Shown here: positions 32,094 through 41,692 of the stretch, piece by piece | Layout of the letters: every line of letters starts with the position of its first letter | How positions within the stretch are numbered: the first letter of the stretch is position 1 | Origin: Lindgomyces ingoldianus | Lineage: Eukaryota > Ascomycota > Dothideomycetes > Pleosporales > Lindgomycetaceae | NCBI RefSeq assembly: GCF_010093535.1 | Contig: NW_022985233.1 | Coordinates: forward strand, 1 to 64,000 | DNA: 64,000 bases | Direction of reading: 5' to 3' | Translations under genes and position numbers: made by a program | The notes under the pieces: model-generated | Told to the model about the DNA's origin: nothing | Database searches by the model: none | What the model saw: the letters and a program-made list of their open reading frames with translations, nothing else

Positions 32094-33714
32094 AAGTGGA
32101 TGGTGACTGGTTCAGTCTATAATGTTGATAATATATGTCAGATGACTTGTCCTCCAAGGTCAATTATGACAACCCAAGAACATAAAGATTCAAAAAACCT
32201 ACTTGAAAAGATATGTTTGTTTCAATTGCGTAAACCCATAATACTCTATTAGAGCCCTATTAATCCCGCGTTTCTAGTTCTGTTTCTCATCAAATACAAG
32301 TGGCTTTCGCTAGACATCGACCAATTTATTACCGCTGCCCGCTTGTTTCAGAAGCTAAATGACAGTATATTCTTTGACGTAGATTACTATCCCCACGGAC
32401 TGTCGTACTAGGGCTCCTTGAATGGAGATCAACCAACGTGACCTAGAACAACTAGACATTGAAGTGCATTAACGTGAGTTCCATTTGAAAGCAATGGTAG
32501 GACGCACCGCACCATATTGTATTCAAAAATTTCGTGGAAAAGTGTGGATAGATCGTGTATTGCTCCGATGCCTTTATTTCTAACCAAGACGCAAATGATT
32601 ACGCCATGTTGCTAGAAAATTTGCTGCTGTAGTTTAATATGCAGACAATGAACCTTAAAATCTTACATAGTAAGTTATATATTTTAAATTTTAATCTTTG
32701 AAATACAATACTATTACGGTAGAGAATGCAGAAAAAGTTAAAGCTCTATGCACTGTAGCTACATAGTTGTTGAAGTGTAGATAACTAAAAAGAACTGTAC
32801 CTAATTGCTTGCGATACTCATCTAGGCAAGAAATTAAGTTGACTAGTTGAAACTACCTAAGATGCAGCTTTTTAACATATCTCTTTGCTTTCTAAGATTA
32901 TTAGAAGCCTTGACATTGTGTTGCCTTAAACATAGAGGATGCACTATTTGTTTGTAACTATACTAGAGGCTAGTTCTGGCTTAATAGCAGGCTAGATTGT
33001 AGGCTCTAGCATAGGTTCTAGCGTTAGTAGAATACTCTAAATGCAAGCCTGTTCTAGCTTGCGTATTAAATAAGAGAAAGAGCAGGAACGGGGGGCTGTA
33101 TACTACAATAGGGTGCGAGTAAAGATGGTAGGTTAATAGAGGGCGAGTGAACGCGCGTTAAGCTTCTCTAAGCGCAGACAAAGCGAAATTCTAGCTACGC
33201 AGAAATGACGAAGGGAGAGTCAATAATACATGGACAGGATGGACGTAGGTCCGCTTTTGGACTCGTTCAAGTGTTGTGAATTTTAGGAAACATGAAACAA
33301 CATAGGATAGGGAGGTGCGGCAAGAAAAGCCGACAGGGTCGCAGGGGTTGGACTTAGCATTTTGGGTGCAAGTGACTCCAAAAGCAGCGACAGAGAACTT
33401 CCTAAAAAAGAGTCAAAAGTCTCCGGGGATAGAGTTACTATGGTAAACACTACATGAACTTTCATCTTCTCTTCGCAATACATTTTGTCCCCCTTCACAA
33501 CCCATAGAGATAACTACATACGCACCCCGTAACGAACCAAGTTAGTAGTGAGAAGCGGCTATGGGAACAACACAGGTTTACTCAGTAGAGTAAAAGGGAA
33601 TGCAGTTGAATTACCCATAGGACTATTAGGTTTTTAGACGTAACTGCAGAATAACCGACACCTTTCATGGCTTAGAATTTCCACTGAGTTAGGAGGACTG
33701 AGACTGTAGTAAGG
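32094..33714. other. A/T-rich gene-free stretch, probable mutated repeat
   Basis: 1.6 kb with no supportable protein. The segment from about 32500 to 33080 is markedly A/T-rich with many TA steps and short TAGGCTCTAG/TAGGTTCTAG-like units (near 33000). This is the appearance of RIP-mutated repeat DNA. No transposase or reverse transcriptase motif remains readable. Confidence 0.4.
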
Positions 33715-33942
33715 ATGAATAACCCACTCCAGAAACTGAAAGAGAAGCGGATGAAATTGAGCAAAGCACTGGTAGATTTGCATTCATCGTCAATGGAATG
33801 GCCATCTGATACTCGAGAGTGCATTGTGTGTGGGCTAGCTGAGTTAGATAAATGACAAAGGTTCTTGTCCGGGGTCAAGAGAAAGAAAGAAGAGTTTGAG
33901 AAGGTGACCATGGATGCACTGGAGCTTACGGTGGAAACCTAG
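33715..33942 (+). pseudogene. Third small helical frame with one in-frame stop
   Basis: 76 codons from ATG 33715 to TAG 33942 in one frame, interrupted at codon 47 by TGA, which would be CGA (Arg) before a C-to-T change. The sequence is lysine/leucine-rich and helical (NPLQKLKEKRMKLSKALVDL). Its end (EEFEKVTMDALELTVE) resembles the end of the frame at 29617 (ETFESVALDMLELLE), hinting at a small related family. A C-V-C motif lies in the middle. Function unknown. A 46-residue product from the first part remains possible. Confidence 0.38.
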
Positions 33943-34141
33943 AATTATGGGATCAATGTATATTAATTCGATGCTCGCTTTCGCTGTCAGAGGGTATTTT
34001 TAAATTCTTCTTATACCTGTTCTATTGTAGCTTGAATATGGAGTGTGCATGCATAGTGACCCACAAGGTAGCTCTTAGCTAGCTAATACTCTCCAGTCAT
34101 CTCTTCCATCTATGAGTGGAAATATCACCTTAGGTCCGAAA

Positions 34142-35932
34142 TCAACCTGATCGTAGCTTTAATTTGACCATTAGAGGTTGCTTATCCCACAAGATGTAGA
34201 CCTTTTGATCCGCCCAATCCGCTGAGCTCTCCTCAAGTTCCATCTCGAAATGCCAGATCAACCGTGCTAAGATGGTACGTATCTCCGCATAAGCGAGACC
34301 CTGACCCCATTAGCATTCAATTGTAGAGTAAGGGATTAGATAGCAGGGTTGATTTGTCACATACCTGGCCAAGGCAATTTCTTGGTCCAACAGAGAATGG
34401 CTGTATCACGGAGAGATTGTCGTTCTGATACTTTGGATCTCCAAGGAAGCGCTCTGGAGCATACGTATCGGGATCGGTAAAGTTACGAGATGATCGATAC
34501 GCAGGATATTGTGCAACTCCAACACTGCAATTTGGTGGAATATAGGTGTTACTAATAACCGCACCCTGCTTGGTCGTGAGTCGAGGCAGGGTCGTTGGCA
34601 CGGATGGATACATTCGGAAAGTTTCCTGGATTATGGCGTTCATGATTTTAAGTTGACTGAGTGCCGCGAAAGTCATCTCAGATTCGTCGCGAAAGGTGAT
34701 TCGTATCTCTTCCTGAAGTTTACTCATCCACTCGGGATTTTTTAGGAGGTAGAAGATCGCGCCGCTGAGAAGCGTAGCTGATGTCTCACTGCCGGCTATT
34801 ATGACGATTGACATGGTCTTCATAATTTCTGCCGTTGTCATTCCCTTTTCGTCATTATGTTTCAGGATATAGCTTGCCGAAATTAGTGCCCACCATTGGT
34901 CATCAAGCTTAGACACTTACCTCATGAAGTCCTTTCGATCGGTTTTCATTTCTAGACGTCTCATCGTCTTGTCAATACTAAATTGCTCGTGCTTCTGTCT
35001 CGCCTTTGCAAGCGCGGGAAACATTTTCAATAGGGAGAGAATCGGAAGTCCGATTAAGGGGTATGCCCGCAACACTCGAAACATCCTCGCGAACTTAAGC
35101 CCTTTGAAGATGTTTGCAACCCACGGATGGTCCTCCTGGTTCTCTAGTGCACCGAAAGACTCTCCAAAGCAGAGATCACCAGTAATGTCGAATGTGGTGT
35201 AGTTAAGCCAGCGGACTAGATCAACGGGAGCATTTGATGCAGCTTTCTCTTGAAGGCGCTGTATTAAAAGGTCGATGTATAAATTTATAATTGAGTCTTG
35301 GCTTCTTAAAGCTTGTTCGGAGAAGGCATGACTCATCAGTCGCCGAATTCGTGTGTGGTCAGCCTCATTCGAAGCTGGTTAATGGATATTTAGTGAATTG
35401 CCACGAGATGAGATCGCACCATGGAGTGGACATACAAACGATGTCGGCGATATGATCGTTCCCCATTGTGAAGTATATTTCCGGATCTTTTGGGATAAGC
35501 TTCTTTGTTGCAGTTTGCCCGTAGATATCTTCGAGGGTTCCTCCCAATTAGTTTGAACCTTTCACGTGACTCATGAGTGAAAATAGACTTACCACGCCAT
35601 GCATCCGGATGAATGATCGAAATCCAATGAGGTGAGATACGGACAAATGGCCCATACTTTTCATGCATTCTATGCCAATTGAACACGATGTCTCCGGTCC
35701 ATACCTCCCAGTATGTGGGGAAGTAGAACGCGCCACGGAGCTTAGGTCCTGGGAATTTCGCTGCCGGATGAAGTGTAAGGTTGTATACTGCTCGAAGGAG
35801 ACTGAAGATCAGATACTAATGTAGCTGTTAGCGTGGACTCTTCGGTTGCTTGCTTGGAGAAAAGCATACTGCCACACAGATTGTGACAACAAATCGCAGC
35901 ACCGAGAAGCCTTCGCCCATGAGCACAGCCAT
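34142..35932 (-). CDS. Cytochrome P450 monooxygenase (biosynthetic cluster)
   Basis: Six exons: 35932-35870, 35815-35593, 35528-35436, 35374-34921, 34872-34365 and 34300-34142, giving 499 residues with all phases consistent. An N-terminal membrane anchor (about 5-30) is followed by the Pro-rich hinge HPAAKFPGPKL. The usual P450 landmarks are intact: I-helix AGSETSATL, K-helix ETFR, a PERF motif (YAPERFLGD) and the heme-binding loop PFSVGPRNCLGQG with Cys444 as the axial thiolate. The sequence resembles ER-bound fungal P450s of the isotrichodermin C-15 hydroxylase (CYP65-like) type. The exact family is inference. It is the leftmost gene of the terpenoid cluster and a likely tailoring oxidase. 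Its promoter lies in the 380 bp before the receptor gene's 3' end. Confidence 0.93.
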
Positions 35933-36315
35933 CTTGTGATTTGGGTTGCAAAAAACTGGACAGATGCCTGAATCTTATTGCAATGGTACTCGCGGTGGAT
36001 GTTAAAAGCCGTGCCGCACACGGCATATTGCGAAGTCGCCGTCCCCGACGGGAGGATCGCACGAGAGCTAAAGTTACCCTTTCACGGTAGCGCACTGACC
36101 ATGATTGTGGCCACATACCTGGGCACCTGCAGCCAGCTCGGGGACTTAGGAATTGCGATAAATATACAAGCTCGACACCAAGATTCGGGTTTCACGTCGT
36201 GTTGATCTAGCTGTGCATGGTTGATTCGTGCATCTTATTTGTTCTATCGTACTCGGCAATGCTCGAATCAAAATTCACAGGCACCAGGGTTACCCGGCTT
36301 GCGAATATTCTATTC
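35933..36315. promoter_or_regulatory. P450 upstream region
   Basis: 383 bp between the P450 start and the stop of the receptor-like gene on the same strand. No specific motif recognised. Confidence 0.4.
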
Positions 36316-37609
36316 TCAACTCGTATTCAGCTCTAAGTTTCCACCCAAGTACTTCAACTCAGTCTGCTGGTACCAAGGACACTCGCTAATCCTACCGCTT
36401 AGGGATTCTACATGCCTCTCGCTTTCAGAGTAGTCGAACGCGGAACCCTTTTCCACATCCACCTTCGCTAGTGTCTTGTCATTTCCACCATCGGACTTAT
36501 TGCTCGTTTTTCCGAGGAACGACTGGGACGCAATTGCGATGCGCTGGCCTATCTCTTTAAAGAAAACTCTCAGCATGGGCAAGCTTGCCGCAATTATTCC
36601 GAGGTTTTGCTCAAGTCTAGCGAGAATTAGAGCTTGTGAACATTCTAGAAAAAAGGGGCCCCTTAGGAATTGCTACTCACGCTGTCCAGATTTGAAGATT
36701 AGCTAAACCAAACGTTGAGTCCTTCCAGTCGGTATATGTCGCATAAAGTGCTAGACGGGCAACAGAACATCCAGTCGCCCTATATTAGTTAGTACAGTAA
36801 ATGACAATATGAGAATTCACGTACACTAATCCGATAATAATCAATCCACAAATAGCAATCTTTTGTCGCATGGTGATCTGGAGGTTCCAAATGACGAACA
36901 CAGGAAGCAAGGTGAATATGAAGTCAGTGACGATAGCAATGACTGAGAAATGTCAGTAAGAATGAGACTAGATTTTTTTTTTTTTTTTTTTTATCACTGG
37001 TAGGTGCTCACCACCCTGTGTATAATTTTGGTTCTTCAGCACTTGTCTTGGCCAACAATTCAGTCGTGGAGCAGCGTAATTCCAATTCGCCTCGAAAGGA
37101 CGACATCCCGCAGCGAGAATCACAATACCGGAAATACCAGCACAAACGACAACCGTAACCAGCGGAACCATCCCCCATTTTAGTCTTCGACTATTCGAAA
37201 TTCTCACGATCGTCAAAGCGATGGAGATCTTCGTAAGTGTGGTGGAGACGATGAACGGCAGCTGAGCGATAGTACTCCATTTTGCGACATCAACCGCTTT
37301 CAATCGAAGATAGATAGTATGTCTACCCCCTCCAGATTCGACATATTTGACGATGAAAGCGGTGTTGACCGCGGCTGCAAGCTGTGTCGTGTGAGTAGGG
37401 TAGCAAGACTTAGATGAAGGACCTACAAGAGCCAGGACTATCGTGTAGTCATCCCATGAGGTAGACTTGATCTTGAGACGCCGATAGAGAACACGCGCAG
37501 TGACAACAATGGTGGCCAGGATGAAGGTGACGAGGTTGGCAGCTTCGAGTCCAGGACCTCTGTTAACATCGCCCCCAGCTGGAATCTTGAAACTTCCGAA
37601 TTGAGACAT
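36316..37609 (-). CDS. PTH11/rhodopsin-domain integral membrane protein
   Basis: Five exons: 37609-37427, 37381-37012, 36942-36825, 36779-36681 and 36616-36316, giving 356 residues. Seven hydrophobic helices form the fungal rhodopsin-like domain (PTH11-like GPCR-related family). Recognisable segments are WDDYTIVLALLAA (helix 2 start), the cysteine-bearing loop AAGCRPFEANWNY..NCWP, VIAIVTDFIFTLLPVFVIW, GLANLQIWTALEQNLGIIAASLPML and a charged cytoplasmic tail of about 80 residues. Intron 1 is only 45 bp and keeps frame if retained. Intron 2 contains a 20-bp homopolymer (A on the coding strand). Such receptors sense surface or chemical cues. One inside a metabolite cluster could be a sensor or simply a neighbour. 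The 64-bp last intron (acceptor CGCTAG) is needed to keep the LEQNLG segment in frame. Confidence 0.85.
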
Positions 37610-38419
37610 TGTGAGTGAATGATGCTGAAAGAATACGATGCATCCACGAGCACGGCAACGGAGAGCTGATCAGACCCTGACAACTAGGCCAGACTGGTGC
37701 GTGCAGCCACGAGGAGATATAGCTTTTGCATGATCGTACCAGTCTTCACATTTCCCGGAGAAGGAATTAGGATTCCGTTATCAAAAAGACTTATTAATAT
37801 GCATGCTAAATTAGAAGCTAACTGTAGCAGCGGTAAGACGCAATTAGCAAGGGAGGGCTTTGTGGATGGCTGAGGGAAATGAAGCAGAGTACGAACGAAC
37901 GGACTCCCAAGCAGTTCTTTGAGGGATGTCACTGTGTGTTTCACCATAAAATATACACATCACTGGGGTCTAACTCGCCACTAAGATGCCGAAATGTTGT
38001 CATACAGCTTGTCGGAATCTCCAATGCAGGGGAAAACGCTTGGATAGTCAAGCGCCCGCTCCAAACGCACGTTCTCCCGTCCCACCAGCCGGCTAAATCT
38101 TTTGACCGTCGTTAAGACGCAAGTCACTTGAATGAATTGATTAAGATAGTACCCCGCGACACATGAAGTACGAACTCTAGTCCAATAGTATCTCCAAATA
38201 GCTTCGCGTATGCCACGTACCTCATCACCTTCACTCTTACTCAGCATCATATATGAGAAGGATCGGAGCCCGAGGATAGATTAATTTACGCTACCAGAAA
38301 ACATCCTTACATCCACGTGTAGCCTCCCAGGTTTCTGTGGCCACTCTCCCAACTCAACCAACATGCAGCCTCAGTTGCCTGCCTCTGCCAGCCTCCATTG
38401 ACCCGTGGTTTTCTTTCTC
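37610..38419. other. Intergenic between receptor start and terpene cyclase 3' end
   Basis: 810 bp, presumably the receptor promoter. An 89-codon minus-strand frame at 37981-38250 has no motif and is not supported. Confidence 0.4.
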
Positions 38420-39282
38420 TCAACTTCGTTTCGTCTTGTTACCTTCATGTTTCCGGACATACATGAACACGAACGGGTAAACCACCTCGGCTAGCTCCGC
38501 AGCCACGAAGAGAAATGTCGCTGCAGGCGTGTAAATATATGCGTAGTCCCCAGGATACCAGTAAGCCCGCCATTGGAAGACCGTAGTCGCGCACAAAGTG
38601 CCTGTGAATCGGAACCACCTGCAAACGTCAATCCAGTCCAGCTCAGGGAGGTGGGACTACAGGCGACATACCAAATTGCTAGGGTATGACCACGCGTGCT
38701 AGCCCGCGAAACAATCTGTGCAATTGCGGCCCAAGAGACGATGATCTGACACGCATAACCACTCCAGAAACTGGCTTGGTGGATATCCGTGAACAAGACA
38801 GCGAAGCACCAATGCGCAGCTGTCAGTGCCGCGCTTCCAATGAAGACAATCAACGGCAGATTCTTCTGGACAATTGCGGATTGCTTCCATTCGTTGGCAC
38901 CAAATTTAAGGGTTGTGTAGACTAGGCCTAGATCAACGAGGAAGTACGGCGCAAAAGTGACGAATTCTGCCACTCCTGGAGGGTAGAAGAATCCGTACAC
39001 AAGCTCCCAAGATATGTTGGCGCAACTGCACACCAGAAGCCGTTAGTAATGAAACGGTAATAGTTCTGGAGTAAGTACTGACAGTGATAAGAGTGGCATG
39101 CCATAGGAATGATCCCGGTATGATTGCCGCATATAAAGTATATACGCAACGATCCAAAGCACGCCCATCACGATTGTGAGTCCATCTTGAACCCAAAGAT
39201 ACCATGCCGGAGGGTTGTTTGTGGCATCAATCGGACTCAAAGGGAGAGTTGGGATCTGCATCATGAAAGACAAATATCGCAA
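38420..39282 (-). CDS. Pyr4/PaxB-family integral membrane terpene cyclase
   Basis: Three exons (39282-39083, 39025-38672 and 38618-38420) give 250 residues, the usual size for this family (about 240-250). Seven predicted membrane helices. Family landmarks are YGMPLLSLCANISWELVYGF (Glu74 in the conserved WE pair), LGLVYTTLKFG-NEW, QKNLPLIVFIG, and the C-terminal YWYPGDYAYIYTPAA with Asp208. In the studied member Pyr4 an early Glu and a late Asp are essential acids; Glu74 and Asp208 are their likely counterparts, so the enzyme looks competent. These cyclases protonate terminal epoxides of prenylated substrates (PaxB in paxilline; Pyr4, AusL and others in meroterpenoids) and fold the polycyclic terpene part. 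It is transcribed in the same direction as the adjacent prenyltransferase gene, 536 bp upstream, its likely partner in one pathway. The ATG at 39264 is an alternative start. Confidence 0.88.
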
Positions 39283-39818
39283 GAGTGAACTTCTGCAAAT
39301 GCTGAAGACAATGATTCCAAGCCAACCGTGGTGGCGTCATATCTTTTAAGCAAATCCCATTTTGCAATCAAGTCGAGCTCCGCCCTTAGCCGCAAGAACA
39401 CTTCTGCGCAAGAGGGGGTCCAAGGATAATCCGAAGACAGACGCAGCGGGCGATGACAGTCGGGGGCAAGGGCATAGTCTCAACGTGGGAGCAAGGAACC
39501 CAGACCTGGGAAGTACCCAAAGTGTTGAGCTGACAAGGATGAATTTAGTTGCTGCAAGTGGTTGCCGAGCGCTAGCCACATCTCCGTGCGGGGTGGCTTC
39601 CGTGTTCGAACGAACAACCAATTCCATATGAAGTGCTGCCTTCAATACGAGTACGGTGTGCTTTCATATCGTATAGTTTTTCGGAGACCGAAACACTTGC
39701 CTTGGCTTTTGAATGTCACAGAACACCTTTGTTTATCTCAAAATTCTAAACCTGGGAATTTCCTGATCCCGCAGAAAGCCACCAACGCCGGTCCCAAATG
39801 AATCGTTCGGTATACAAT
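39283..39818. promoter_or_regulatory. Terpene cyclase upstream region
   Basis: 536 bp between the terpene cyclase start and the prenyltransferase stop. Overlapping short frames on both strands lack motifs. Confidence 0.4.
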
Positions 39819-40924
39819 CTACGTCGAAAGTGATGAAATCTCCATCTTTTCTTCTCTGCCCCATAACGTCGCGAATTGCAGATTTCGCTGCCGTACAAGC
39901 CGTAGTTCTTCAAGACACAGACTGCGCACTTCCTCGCCCTGAAGTGCGCAAACGGCCCTATTCACTGCAGCCTTGTATTCAGCCTGGTTTCCCCGCTTCC
40001 GATTGAATGCATTCTCAAGAGCTGATTTGATAGGCTGCGATGAGTACAGCCCCAAAATAATAGGATACGAGTATTCTCCATTAATTAGATCTTCGGCGAG
40101 GGCACCCTTGGCGGTTACAACGTCAGATGAGAAAACGTTCTTACAATCGTTTTGCAGCTGACAATACCACCTATGAAAGCCGTTAGATTCTTGGTCACCA
40201 AATATAGCTGGTGCAACATGCCCATATTCGTTCATTAGATCATCTTGATCGTGGCTGCCGGTAATCAACTGGCCCACGAGCTTGAAGAGCGCCCCGGTCT
40301 TCATCGAAGCACATCGGCGATACATTTGAAGCGCAGTTTCGGCTTCGGCAGGGAAAGGAAAGCCATCGCGGCGCCAAACAAGGGAATCGTCTTGGCCTAA
40401 GATATTTGGTCAGAACTATCTGAGAAATTTAGGACATAGATTGTACCTTGGTGAATCCCGGTCACACAGTCGAGAATGAACGGAACAAGCTCTGGTCTTT
40501 CCCTCTGGCATTTCATGACCACATTGAGAATTATCAAGTATGCGCGGTTGATGGTCTCAGACGCTCCATATATTCGATGCGCAGATTTATGGCCTTTACG
40601 CAACATGCTATCATCCGCAACATCGTCAACTAAGATAGCCCCAAAATGTATGGCGTCCATAACCTCGAGAACGAGCAAGTACAGATGAGGGTCGTCATGC
40701 TCCAAGTTTGGGCTGAGATTGGCGATGATTTTCTTAAAATGGTGGGGACCGTATATGGACAACAGGTAGTCGTAAGGGCAGTCAAAACTTCGCATCGATG
40801 TTTCTGGTACCGTCTTTCCGGCAGTTCGTGGGTGGTTCCTGCGCAATAAGGAGAGGACTGAATAAAAATACTGAAGAACTAGTCCCAGCACAAACAAGAT
40901 ACATGTAGATATTGGTGAACTCAT
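39819..40924 (-). CDS. PaxC-like trans-prenyltransferase (GGPP synthase fold)
   Basis: Three exons (40924-40447, 40396-40222 and 40170-39819) give 334 residues. The isoprenoid-synthase fold is clear: EVMDAIHFGAILVDDVADDS with the first Asp-rich motif at 100-104 (DDVAD), the KGHKSAHRIYGASETINRAY helix, SMKTGALFKLVGQL, and the late segment KGALAEDLINGEYSYPIIL. The second metal motif, DDxxD in GGPP synthases, reads N-D-C-K-N (225-229, in WYCQLQNDCKNVFSS). A degenerate second motif together with GIHQGQDDSLVWRRDG and CQLQNDCKN fits PaxC/IdtC-type enzymes, which transfer a geranylgeranyl group to indole-3-glycerol phosphate. A standard GGPP synthase cannot be excluded. An N-terminal hydrophobic segment (about 5-27) is unusual. 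Intron 2 (51 bp) has a GC donor (GCATGT), a CTAAC branch point and a TAG acceptor; if retained it adds 17 residues in frame. Confidence 0.82.
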
Positions 40925-41692
40925 TGTGGTTGTTTTGGGAGGAATTGAAGACTGTTTTGCATCTAGTCGTTCTAATGGAAAGGTCTGTTCACTTCAATAA
41001 GACATATATGAAGAGTTCTCATATCAGATATGTCTGCGGAGTAAATATATCAGCTTTCGCGAAATGGCACATGCACGGGATATGTTTGGCCTGGTTGCTG
41101 GGACTGCGCCCCATGGAGCAAGGGAAGATTAAACTGGCGGATTATGTTGGCACCGGCTCAATTTCCATCTATTGACGGCACAGGATGATGGCAGTTGTGG
41201 TGATGTTGCAGGTGAGAGTTGGACTTGATCTCCGTGTTTAGACTGGGACGCGTCAGGTCAGGGCGGTGATATTGCCGCAGTGAGTAATGGTTGAGAATAC
41301 TTACGGTCACCGAGTTTGTGGGCGAGATTGGTACCTACATACCTGCAACTGTGCACCAGTCAGCAGAAGACATCAGGCCCAAGTCCCAGACTGAAACCTG
41401 AAGACCCCTGTCTGCGCGCTGCAAGTGACCTGTTTATGGCCCTGATAAGAGGCTGCGGTACGTGCTAAGCTATCAAAAGTTTACCCGAGCCCCATGCATT
41501 CGTATCTTGCTTAGTCCAAGCCATGCGGTCCCAACCATTTTTCGGCCGCTCGCCGACTTGGTATTCTCAGGTCGTGAAATTGCACAATAATTTGCGTCAC
41601 TGTTGAGCCCGCCGTGCATTCCTTCGACTCTGAAAATTCCCCTCGTTGCGTCATCTCGGGCTCCGACACCAATCCATCTGCTCCACAAATCT
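40925..41692. promoter_or_regulatory. Divergent promoter, prenyltransferase and FMO genes
   Basis: 768 bp between head-to-head cluster genes, a natural place for shared control. Palindromic CGG-type sites were not confirmed by eye. Confidence 0.45.

Noticed and set aside
36617..36680. Apparent frameshift in the receptor gene at its last intron
   Set aside because: Using the first acceptor (at about 36644) gave a 36-bp intron and a frame break. The acceptor CGCTAG at 36617 gives a 64-bp intron and restores the LEQNLG segment in frame, so the gene is intact.
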